Assembly: GCA_946630765.1 (NCBI GenBank)
Contig: CAMOZF010000115.1
Location: 1-6,115, forward strand
Length of the DNA: 6,115 bases
DNA from: an uncultured Lachnospiraceae bacterium
GTDB lineage: Bacteria > Bacillota_A > Clostridia > Lachnospirales > Lachnospiraceae
Direction of reading: 5' to 3'
Below, in pieces: positions 1 to 5,873 of this stretch (the stretch's first letter is position 1; the number at the start of each line of letters is the position of its first letter). Under the pieces are notes generated by a model. It made no database searches. It worked only from the letters and a program-made list of their open reading frames with translations, and was not told where the DNA came from. The position numbers and the translations under genes are program-made.

Positions 1-338
1 TCGATGATGTCCTCGGAGAACCTCGTGCGGTCGCCGATCATTTTCACGCGCACGTTATTGTCCCGCGCGATCACGAGCAGCCGCCGCATGTAAAAACGGA
101 AGAGCGTCATCAGCGCCGAAACCTCCTCGCTGCTTCTCTTCCAGTTTTCGGTGGAAAAGCCGTACACGGTCAGATACCGGATGCCGAGCCGCGCCGCGTC
201 CTCAACGGTCTGCTCCACGACCTTGCAGCCTTCCTTATGTCCCATCGAGCGCGGCAGTCCGCGCTTTTTTGCCCATCGGCCGTTGCCGTCCAGAATGATC
301 GCAACGTGCTCCGGAATTTTCATATCTTCAGTCAGCAT
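1..338 (-). CDS. uppS: Undecaprenyl diphosphate synthase (isoprenyl transferase), N-terminal part
   Basis: This gene runs off the left edge of the window, leaving 112 codons, roughly the first 45% of a family usually about 230-250 residues long. The enzyme (cis-prenyltransferase family) condenses isopentenyl diphosphates onto farnesyl diphosphate to make the C55 lipid carrier for peptidoglycan and wall polymers, at the cytoplasmic face of the membrane. Visible signature motifs are ILDGNGRWA (residues 15-23, with the catalytic Asp at 17), GHKEG (33-37) and YGFSTENWKR (59-68), followed by IGDRTRF (101-107). The start at 338 is chosen because AAGGTG lies 5 bases upstream (344-349); the in-frame Met at 323 has no ribosome binding site. 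It follows frr after a 151-base structured gap, in the common order pyrH-frr-uppS, with cdsA and dxr often next. The identification is secure; the symbol ispU is also used for this family. Confidence 0.96.
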   Translation of the reverse strand, partial: MLTEDMKIPEHVAIILDGNGRWAKKRGLPRSMGHKEGCKVVEQTVEDAARLGIRYLTVYGFSTENWKRSSEEVSALMTLFRFYMRRLLVIARDNNVRVKMIGDRTRFSEDII

Positions 339-355
339 CTTTTCACCTTGAAAAG
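339..355 (-). promoter_or_regulatory. uppS Shine-Dalgarno site inside a 7-bp hairpin
   Basis: Read on the minus strand, the bases before the uppS ATG form a perfect inverted repeat, CTTTTCA-AGG-TGAAAAG. Arms 349-355 and 339-345 flank a three-base loop at 346-348. The Shine-Dalgarno sequence AAGGTG (344-349) occupies the loop and the adjoining stem, and the stem ends directly at the start codon. If the stem forms, ribosome access should fall. The stem is A/U-rich and has a tight triloop, so it is only moderately stable. It competes for bases 351-355 with the hairpin at 351-384. The pairing is seen directly; the regulatory role is inferred. Confidence 0.5.
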
Positions 356-384
356 GCGACTTGTATGGATCCAGGCCGCCTTTT
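351..384 (-). promoter_or_regulatory. Leader hairpin just upstream of the uppS ribosome binding site
   Basis: On the minus strand AAAAGGCG (384-377) pairs perfectly with CGCCTTTT (358-351) around an 18-base loop. The 3' arm ends one base before the Shine-Dalgarno sequence of uppS. Forming this stem uses bases 351-355, which the Shine-Dalgarno-sequestering hairpin also needs, so the two are mutually exclusive. This one has the stronger G/C core and is transcribed first, so it is the likely default and would leave the ribosome binding site open. The four U residues of the 3' arm make a weak terminator on this strand conceivable, but they lie in the stem and are followed by CAAGG. The loop contains TGGATCCA, an 8-base self-complementary stretch. 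Confidence 0.45.
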
Positions 385-415
385 TAAACATCCTATGGTT
401 TTTTTATCGGATATT

Positions 416-492
416 TGATTGATACGGCCGTCAACAACACTTATGCAAATACAAGTATTCGCAAAGTGTTCTTTCCGGCTTAGTATCAATCA
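416..492 (-). repeat. 77-base imperfect palindrome starting at the frr stop codon
   Basis: Read as minus-strand RNA, UGAUUGAUAC (492-483) pairs perfectly with GUAUCAAUCA (425-416). A UAA/C internal loop follows, then GCCG (479-476) with CGGC (430-427). Next comes a 5x5 internal loop whose first two positions are tandem G-A/A-G and next two A-U/A-U. Then AACACUU (470-464) pairs with AAGUGUU (442-436) and UGCGAAUA (463-456) with UAUUUGCA (451-444), with one bulged U at 443 and a CUUG tetraloop. Position 460/447 is G-U on the minus strand but A-C on the plus strand, so the structure fits RNA of the operon strand better. The UGA of frr forms the base of the stem. No U-run follows, so this is not a standard intrinsic terminator. 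It could be a 3'-end stabiliser, a processing site, a regulatory fold or a small dispersed palindromic element. Confidence 0.75.
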
Positions 493-1044
493 GATCGTCA
501 TGACCTCATCGGTCTTCTTCGCTGCCGCGTCATCGATCTTCTTGATGAATTTGTCGGTCAGCTTCTGGGTGTCTTCTTCGCCCTCTTTTCTGTCGTCCTC
601 GGTGATCTCCGAAGCCTTCTCGCGCTTCTTGATCTGCTCGATCGCATCGCGGCGGATATTGCGGATCGCAACCTTCGCTTCCTCCGCTTTCTTCTTGATA
701 TCCTTCGCAAGCTCCTTACGGCGTTCACCCGTCAGTTCCGGGAAAACCAGACGGATCGTCTGTCCGTCCGTCGAGGGATTAATGCCGATATCCGAGGCCT
801 GGATTGCCTTGCAGATATCCTTGATCAGGCTCTTGTCCCAGGGCTGGATCACGATCATCCGGGCTTCCGGAACGGAAATATTGCTGACGGACTGCAAAGG
901 AGACGGCGCTCCGTAGTACGGTACGGTCAGCTTGTCCAGAAGGTGCGGATTCGCACGTCCTGCGCGGATCATCTGGTACTCTTCTTCGAGATTGGCCAGT
1001 GTCTTTTCCATTTTCTCTTCTGTCAAAAGTAAAACCTCTTCCAT
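490..1044 (-). CDS. frr: Ribosome recycling factor
   Basis: The 184-residue cytoplasmic protein matches the usual family length (185 in E. coli). With EF-G it splits the post-termination 70S complex after peptide release. Visible hallmarks are RAGRANPHLLDKL (27-39), the hinge into domain II; YYGAPSPLQ (43-51); SVPEARMIVIQPWD (57-70); DIGINPSTDG (85-94) and IRLVFPELTGERR (97-109). AIRNIRRDA (126-134) follows, including Arg132, conserved at the tip of the three-helix bundle of domain I. The C-terminus is a charged helix, as expected. The start at 1044 has AGGAGG about 5 bases upstream, placed just after the pyrH stop. The gene is second in the pyrH-frr-uppS cluster, 13 bases after pyrH. Its stop codon forms the base of a 77-base palindrome (416-492). 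Nothing in the protein looks damaged. Confidence 0.98.
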   Translation of the reverse strand: MEEVLLLTEEKMEKTLANLEEEYQMIRAGRANPHLLDKLTVPYYGAPSPLQSVSNISVPEARMIVIQPWDKSLIKDICKAIQASDIGINPSTDGQTIRLVFPELTGERRKELAKDIKKKAEEAKVAIRNIRRDAIEQIKKREKASEITEDDRKEGEEDTQKLTDKFIKKIDDAAAKKTDEVMTI

Positions 1045-1057
1045 GTCACCCTCCTTT
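1045..1057 (-). promoter_or_regulatory. pyrH-frr spacer with the frr ribosome binding site
   Basis: The 13 bases between the pyrH stop (1060-1058) and the frr ATG (1044) are almost entirely a strong Shine-Dalgarno site: the minus strand reads AGGAGGGTGAC before ATG. A ribosome finishing pyrH would stop on top of this site, so the two cistrons are probably cotranscribed and may be translationally coupled. There is no room for a separate promoter or terminator. Confidence 0.85.
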
Positions 1058-1765
1058 TTAATCTGCAGTCACAACGGTTCCGTTGATCTTTCCGTTCAGG
1101 GCGTCCCGGATCGCGCCGGGCTCACGAAGATCAAATACCGCCAGTGCCATTTTGTTGTCTTCACACATGATCGACGCAGTTTTATCGATCACTTCAAGCC
1201 GCTTTTCCACCACTTCATGAATGGAAACTGTATCATATTTTACAGCGTTCGGGTTGACCCGCGGATCGCTGTCATACACACCGTCAATGGCCTTCGCAAG
1301 AAGGATCACATCCGCCTCCAGCTCCAGCGCGCGGAGCACGATGCCCGTATCCGTCGAGAAGTACGGATGACCAGTGCCGCCGGCAAAGAAGCATACCGCG
1401 CCTACCTGCATGCACGAAACGGCCTGATCCTTACTGAAAAGCTTCGTCATCGCGCCGATCTGGAAGGGAGTGAAAATCTCGGTTTTCATGCCCTCCGAGC
1501 GGAACACTTCGGAAACGTAGATGCAGTTCATCACCGTTGCAAGCATGCCGATCTGATCGGATTTTGTACGGTCGATTTCCGTGCCCGTGCGGCCTCTCCA
1601 GTAATTTCCGCCGCCGATCACGATGCCGACCTGCACGCCCTGATCCACTGCTTCTTTCACCTGGCGCGCCACATCCTGCACGACCGGCAGATTGTAGCCG
1701 CCTTTTTCTTTATCTGCAAGCGCTTCCCCCGAAAGCTTCAGAAACACTCTTCTATGCTTTTCCAT
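1058..1765 (-). CDS. pyrH: Uridylate kinase (UMP kinase)
   Basis: The 235-residue cytoplasmic enzyme of the amino-acid kinase superfamily phosphorylates UMP to UDP with ATP, the first step from UMP toward UTP and CTP; the bacterial enzyme is a hexamer. Motifs in order: FLKLSGEAL (8-16, phosphate-binding Lys10), VIGGGNYWRGR (49-59), SDQIGMLATVMN (69-80, with the UMP-contacting Asp at 70), FFAGGTGHPYFSTDT (126-140), DGVYDSDPR (161-169, ATP site) and MCEDNKMAL (200-208). Length and motif spacing are normal. The variant SDQIGML in place of the common ADxMGML is conservative. The start at 1765 is supported by AGGAGG at 1773-1778, 7 bases upstream, and by the promoter at 1824-1852. It is the first gene of the pyrH-frr-uppS unit. 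The common upstream partners rpsB-tsf are not adjacent; an ABC exporter occupies that position. Confidence 0.98.
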   Translation of the reverse strand: MEKHRRVFLKLSGEALADKEKGGYNLPVVQDVARQVKEAVDQGVQVGIVIGGGNYWRGRTGTEIDRTKSDQIGMLATVMNCIYVSEVFRSEGMKTEIFTPFQIGAMTKLFSKDQAVSCMQVGAVCFFAGGTGHPYFSTDTGIVLRALELEADVILLAKAIDGVYDSDPRVNPNAVKYDTVSIHEVVEKRLEVIDKTASIMCEDNKMALAVFDLREPGAIRDALNGKINGTVVTAD

Positions 1766-1793
1766 TCACTGGCCTCCTGTGCAACATGACTGA

Positions 1794-1813
1794 AGGGCAC
1801 AAACTGTGTCCCC
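1794..1813 (-). promoter_or_regulatory. Hairpin at the 5' end of the pyrH leader
   Basis: On the minus strand GGGG-A-CACA (1813-1805) pairs with TGTG-CCCT (1801-1794) around a GTT triloop. This gives seven Watson-Crick pairs plus a terminal G-U, with one bulged A at 1809. Given the promoter at 1824-1852, transcription should begin near 1817-1818, so the hairpin would sit almost at the 5' end of the mRNA. A 5'-terminal stem commonly protects transcripts from 5'-dependent decay. There is no U-tract after it, so it is not a convincing terminator for the upstream exporter operon. The leader from start site to ATG would be about 50 bases. Confidence 0.45.
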
Positions 1814-1823
1814 TGACTTTCGT

Positions 1824-1852
1824 ATCATACAACAATTTTGCGGAAACGTCAA
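1824..1852 (-). promoter_or_regulatory. Sigma-A type promoter for pyrH-frr-uppS
   Basis: The minus strand reads TTGACG (1852-1847), then exactly 17 bases, then TATGAT (1829-1824). Each hexamer matches the housekeeping consensus (TTGACA, TATAAT) at five of six positions. The predicted start is around 1817-1818 (A or G), about 50 bases before the pyrH ATG. The -35 box lies only 8 bases past the stop codon of the permease gene, so the gap between the two operons is filled by this promoter and the leader. No operator-like sequence is recognised beyond the leader hairpin. Confidence 0.85.
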
Positions 1853-1860
1853 CCTCCGTC

Positions 1861-4710
1861 TTAGTCCTCGCCGAGTTTCAGCGCTTCGCTGATCTTCATC
1901 CGCCGGATAATCCGCGACAGCACGAAGATGCCCACAAAGAGCATCAGGAAAATGATCACGAACAGACGAATCTCATCCGAGGCCTTGCGCATCAGAAGAA
2001 GCGGCACCGGATATTCGGCCGAGGAATAGGCGATCCGAAGAAGCGGCATGAAAAGCTTCGCGGTGAGGATGCCCGTCAGATACCCCGACCCGATCGACAG
2101 CACGGACACAAAGAACTGCTCGTTCAAAAGCATCAGGACGATCTCCGAGAAGCGCATGCCCATGGCCCGAAGGACGCCGAACTGCAGCTCCCGGGCTTTC
2201 ACAGAGCTGATCCAGTAGATCATGAAGCCGACCGTACAGAGAAGCAGCGAAACGATGAAGCTGACCGTGAAAATGCCGCTCGTCCCCTGCTTCAGCGAGG
2301 ATGAGGCCTCCTTCTGGATCCGTTCGGCCTTGTCCACGACGTAGCGGATCGGGAAGCCGCGCTCCTCCGCGAAGCTGTAAAAGCCTTCGGTGCTGTCATT
2401 TTCGGCCTTCAGCCACACCTCATAAGGCAGGATCTGCCAGGTTTTCTGCAGAAGATCAAGTCTTGCGACCGCGAGATACTGCGGCACCCGGTTCGTGGAT
2501 TCATCCGCCATAATCTCCAGCTTTTCCGGTTCATACCCCGGCCAGTATTCGAAAAAGCCCGAAACGGTCAGCGTAACCGATTCGTTCCGGTTCTTCTCCT
2601 TTGTCCGCAGAACGACCCGGTCGCCGAGCTTCACGCCGAAGGCCTTGTAATTCGCGGAAAGAATCACCGCGTCCTCGCGCCTCGAAAGTGCATTCAGGAA
2701 TTCGTACCAGTGGACCGGCATCAGCGTCTCGTCGAATTCCGCAGTCTCCCCGAAAAGCTTCGGTTCGATGCCCATGATCTTCGGCTCGGACGCCGCGCTG
2801 TCAAGTCCGTCAAAGCTCAGCTGTCCGTTCCCCTGATAGACCTTGGTCACCGAGGAAAAGCCGGGAATATTTTCGTATTTACCGAAGTCCGGCTCGTAAT
2901 AGGTGATCGGCAGCTTCATGGCTTCCTCATCGCCGTTCTCAATCCGGATCTGAAGGCTCGCGGTATTGTCCTTCCAGCGCTCCATGACACGAAGATCCGT
3001 CCCGGAAAGATAGCTCAGATTCTGCGCGTCATTTTCGTGGATCGTCCGCGCTGCGGAGGCGTTGAAAATGCCGGTCGCGACCGTCATCGCGAGGAAGGTC
3101 ATGACAAAGCCCTGCTCCTTTCCGGTTCCGAGGATCTGCCTATGAGAAGCAAAAAGTGCCGGCGACAGACGGTTTCTCGTGATCCGGAAGATCAGCCGTT
3201 CAAAAAGCGGAATCAGCCGAAGGATCAAAAGCCCCGCGCCCGCCATGAAGACCGCTGTTGACAGGAACAGCAGCGGATCCAGGCGCTCTCCCGCAATCAC
3301 CTGCGAGGACAGCAGCTCTTCTCTTGACATGAAGCTGTAGCGTCCGTAAAGCGCAACAAGAAGGAAAATTACATCCAGGAAATACCGGTGCCACACTGGA
3401 AGACTCCGCATGCCGCGCCGCTTCCCTTCCTTCTGTGCAATGACCGACTTGCCGGAATAGCGAAGCGCCGGAAGGAGCATCGCAAGGATCCCGGCCAGCG
3501 CGCCGATACCGCCGTAGACAAATGCCAGGCTCGTAAAAGGAATCTTCAGGTCTTCTCTTCGGATAAACTGCAGAAAGCCGTTCGAGCCCGAAAGAACACG
3601 CACAACCGGCGCCGAAAGCGGCAGCGCAAGAAGCGCCGAAAGCACAGTCAGAAGAAGGCTCTGCAGAAGGTACATGAAAAAGATCTGTCCCTTCGAGACG
3701 CCGCGGCTGTAGAGCACCGCGATCTCGGTTTCCTCATTCTCCACGATCCGCGCGGACACCATGAAGACAAACAGAAGAAGAAGCACGAAGACCGGTACCT
3801 GAAGCACGAGGTAGGTCGTCCGGATCTGCTTCCCGGCGTTCACGAAATCGTAGAAATAATTTCTGAAGTTCCAGTAAGTGCTGAAGCTGTAGCTGTCGCG
3901 GATGTATTTCGAGAGCCGCTCCGACACCGAAAGTACCCGGCCGATCTCGCTGCTCTGAAGATTCGAATAATCATAGAGCGCCACCCAGATGGCGCTTACC
4001 GGCTGCTCGCTCTTCTCCGTAAGGAACAGCTCAGAGAACAGCGTCTCGTCGATGAAAATGTCCGAGCGGTAATTCTGATCCGCCGGACTGTCCACCCAGT
4101 AGGGATCCTCCGGGTCCTTCATCACGAAATCCCCCGCGATCCGAAGCTTCAGCGGACTGCCGTCGACAAGGATTTCCTCAAAGGTCAGGATCTCCCCCAA
4201 GGTCAGCCGCTGCCGGTGCATGACGCTTTCCGGGACATAGGCATCAATGATGCCGTCCTCGCCGATCCGGTTCTCCGGACCGTTTCCGCCGTGGAACTCC
4301 GCGTGTTCGGAAAGATCCGACATCGCGTCGATCCTGTATTTCACGCCGCTCTCCCTTCTCGGGAAATCACTGACGCATTCATTGACGGACAGGAAAAGTC
4401 TCCTCCGGATCAGCCTGACAGGCATCCCGAGATCGTCTCCCGTGAGTCCGATCCGCTCCGACATGCGCAGAATATTCGTGTACACATCATCCGATCCGCG
4501 CACACTCGGCGTCTCGACGCGCATCTTGACGGGGTACTCGTTGTTTTCCCGAATATACTCGTTGAAACGCAGGTCCAGGCTCCGCTGAAGCGAGGTCTCG
4601 GTATAGACCGGCGTCGCGATAAAAAGAAGCAGAAGCAGTGTGTTTCCGAGAAGGAGCGACAGGCTCATCCACTTTTTATACAGGAGCTTCCGTATGACAT
4701 ATTTCAGCAT
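1861..4710 (-). CDS. ABC exporter permease with two FtsX-like halves
   Basis: This 949-residue membrane protein is a MacB/LolC/BceB-like permease (type VII ABC systems). About ten membrane segments can be read: 15-34, 301-320, 344-370, 394-414, 443-457, 479-503, 534-553, 812-834, 859-886 and 914-932. Large extracytoplasmic domains lie at 35-300 and 554-811. Each half carries the typical cytoplasmic coupling-helix stretch: EETEIAVLYSRGVSKGQI (326-343) and KARELQFGVLRAMGMRFSEI (838-857). Such permeases use ATP hydrolysis outside the bilayer to drive a mechanical movement rather than passage through a membrane channel. Substrates include peptides, antibiotics and lipids; this one cannot be assigned. 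The start at 4710 overlaps the adaptor stop by one base (TGATG), with AAAGGAG 6 bases upstream. Two HlyD-like genes precede it. The ATPase is not in the window. A two-half permease could work as a single chain or as a dimer; the sequence does not decide. Confidence 0.9.
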   Translation of the reverse strand: MLKYVIRKLLYKKWMSLSLLLGNTLLLLLFIATPVYTETSLQRSLDLRFNEYIRENNEYPVKMRVETPSVRGSDDVYTNILRMSERIGLTGDDLGMPVRLIRRRLFLSVNECVSDFPRRESGVKYRIDAMSDLSEHAEFHGGNGPENRIGEDGIIDAYVPESVMHRQRLTLGEILTFEEILVDGSPLKLRIAGDFVMKDPEDPYWVDSPADQNYRSDIFIDETLFSELFLTEKSEQPVSAIWVALYDYSNLQSSEIGRVLSVSERLSKYIRDSYSFSTYWNFRNYFYDFVNAGKQIRTTYLVLQVPVFVLLLLFVFMVSARIVENEETEIAVLYSRGVSKGQIFFMYLLQSLLLTVLSALLALPLSAPVVRVLSGSNGFLQFIRREDLKIPFTSLAFVYGGIGALAGILAMLLPALRYSGKSVIAQKEGKRRGMRSLPVWHRYFLDVIFLLVALYGRYSFMSREELLSSQVIAGERLDPLLFLSTAVFMAGAGLLILRLIPLFERLIFRITRNRLSPALFASHRQILGTGKEQGFVMTFLAMTVATGIFNASAARTIHENDAQNLSYLSGTDLRVMERWKDNTASLQIRIENGDEEAMKLPITYYEPDFGKYENIPGFSSVTKVYQGNGQLSFDGLDSAASEPKIMGIEPKLFGETAEFDETLMPVHWYEFLNALSRREDAVILSANYKAFGVKLGDRVVLRTKEKNRNESVTLTVSGFFEYWPGYEPEKLEIMADESTNRVPQYLAVARLDLLQKTWQILPYEVWLKAENDSTEGFYSFAEERGFPIRYVVDKAERIQKEASSSLKQGTSGIFTVSFIVSLLLCTVGFMIYWISSVKARELQFGVLRAMGMRFSEIVLMLLNEQFFVSVLSIGSGYLTGILTAKLFMPLLRIAYSSAEYPVPLLLMRKASDEIRLFVIIFLMLFVGIFVLSRIIRRMKISEALKLGED

Positions 4711-5873
4711 CAGTTACTCCTTTCTCTGACAACCACGGTTTCCCCCTCGGAAAGTCCTGAGAGGATCCAGATGTCCTCGGTTGAAGGATCGTAAATCTGA
4801 ACATTTCTGCGGTTCAGAAGTCCCTCATCCGACATCACATCGACATAGTACCGTACGGTTCCGTCAGCCCGTTCTTCCGATTTCAGCGCGGCCGCGGGCA
4901 CAGAAAGCGCGTTTTTTATCAGCCGTTCCTCATACGTGCAGTCTTCAAAAAGCCGCCCCGGGAGCTTCCCCTCATCAATCTTCTCCTGAAGCTCCGCGGA
5001 AGGATCGTTCAGGGTCACAACCGACCAGCCCTCCAGCAGGTCTTTTTCGGACATTTCCGGGATCTTCGAGGAGGCGATCACCGTTCCCGTCGTCTCCGAT
5101 CCGATGCCCTCCGATCCGGGCGGCAGGAAGACCGCTGCGCCGTAATGGACCCGGCCGATCTTCAGAATATCGCTCTGCTCAATCAGGACCGTCTGCCGCC
5201 GCTTTGAAAGGATCTGCGCAATAAAATCTCCGTCCGATACAGACGTTTCGGATTTATCGAGGATCCGGTTGACCGTTCCGTCCATCGGCGCGCAGATCTC
5301 GACCGTCGTTCCGAGCTTTTCAAGCGCCGCCCGGTCCGCTGTGATCTGATGCTCCGTCTCGAAAACGCAGCGCTCGTACTCGATCCGAAGCTTCTGGATC
5401 CGAAGCTCCTGAATGCTCCGGGATTCGGCATCCGTCATCTCGGAAAGCGTCTTTTCGGCGGCTGCGATCTGCGATTCATAATCGCGTTTCTTTCGTTCAA
5501 AGTCCTCCTCGTTCCGCTGAAGCGCACGCTGTTTTTCCGCGGTTTCAATATCGTCCTGCTTCGGATAAAGGCGCACGAGCACGTCGCCCGCCTTCACCTC
5601 CTGAAGGCGGCTCACACAGATCTCCACGACCTCCATCTCAGGGCCGTGGTACAGAATCCGCCGGTCCTGCTGCAGGAAACGCATTCTGGAAATCGGGGAG
5701 CGCACCGAGATATCCTTTCTCTGCACCTCCGCCGTCTCATAGGAATAGCTGCTGGTCTTCTGTTCCTCCGGCGGCAGCACCTCTGAGGCCTTTGCCGAAA
5801 GGCAGAAGCCGAGGCTCAGCATCAAAAGAAGCGCTGAAAGAATGACTGCAGATGCTTTCTTATTCGTAAACAT
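4710..5873 (-). CDS. Secreted HlyD/MacA-like adaptor (membrane fusion protein) of the ABC exporter
   Basis: The 387-residue protein has a positively charged N-terminus, a hydrophobic stretch (8-25) and AKA before Ser30, which suits a signal peptidase I site; an uncleaved anchor is possible. The Cys at 24 is not in a good lipobox. Two halves of a lipoyl-like domain are visible: about 80-102, with VKAGDVLVRL, and about 191-222, with APMDGTV and SDGDFIAQI. They are separated by a charged helical hairpin or coiled coil (about 105-187). A beta-barrel region and a C-terminal membrane-proximal domain follow, with LSVPAAAL (323-330) and GLSEGETVVV (373-382). The start at 5873 is preferred over an earlier Met at 5969. 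Only the later one has a ribosome binding site (GAGG, 6 bases upstream) directly followed by a signal peptide, and it overlaps the upstream gene by just 14 bases. The protein probably works outside the membrane with the next-door permease. Confidence 0.88.
   Translation of the reverse strand: MFTNKKASAVILSALLLMLSLGFCLSAKASEVLPPEEQKTSSYSYETAEVQRKDISVRSPISRMRFLQQDRRILYHGPEMEVVEICVSRLQEVKAGDVLVRLYPKQDDIETAEKQRALQRNEEDFERKKRDYESQIAAAEKTLSEMTDAESRSIQELRIQKLRIEYERCVFETEHQITADRAALEKLGTTVEICAPMDGTVNRILDKSETSVSDGDFIAQILSKRRQTVLIEQSDILKIGRVHYGAAVFLPPGSEGIGSETTGTVIASSKIPEMSEKDLLEGWSVVTLNDPSAELQEKIDEGKLPGRLFEDCTYEERLIKNALSVPAAALKSEERADGTVRYYVDVMSDEGLLNRRNVQIYDPSTEDIWILSGLSEGETVVVRERSN

Noticed and set aside
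351..385. Plus-strand intrinsic terminator (GGCG stem followed by T5)
   Set aside because: The sequence could fold so on the plus strand, but there is no gene on that strand to terminate, the G/C core is only four pairs and the loop is 18 bases.
332..391. Possible 19-residue leader peptide (starts MFKKAAW) overlapping the uppS start codon
   Set aside because: AGG lies directly against its ATG with no usable spacing, so translation is unlikely. It would be worth revisiting only if ribosome profiling showed occupancy.
406..434. Candidate uppS promoter using TTGACG at 434-429
   Set aside because: At 17-base spacing the -10 position reads TCCGAT, only three of six matches, and neighbouring spacings are no better. 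The -35 match also lies inside the palindrome.
471..482. Kink-turn in the internal loops of the 77-base palindrome
   Set aside because: Tandem G-A/A-G pairs are present, but the asymmetric UAA/C loop is separated from them by a four-pair stem rather than adjacent, so the kink-turn arrangement is not met.
932..2304. Overlapping plus-strand open frames opposite pyrH, frr and the permease end
   Set aside because: They lie antisense to well-recognised conserved genes, have low-complexity basic composition, and cross the pyrH promoter region. There is no family resemblance.
3388..4794. Open frame of 468 codons on the plus strand opposite the permease gene
   Set aside because: It is rich in Arg, His, Lys and Asp with no recognisable domain, runs antisense through the permease coding frame and past its start, and lacks a matching ribosome binding site. 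It is a by-product of G/C-rich codon use on the opposite strand.
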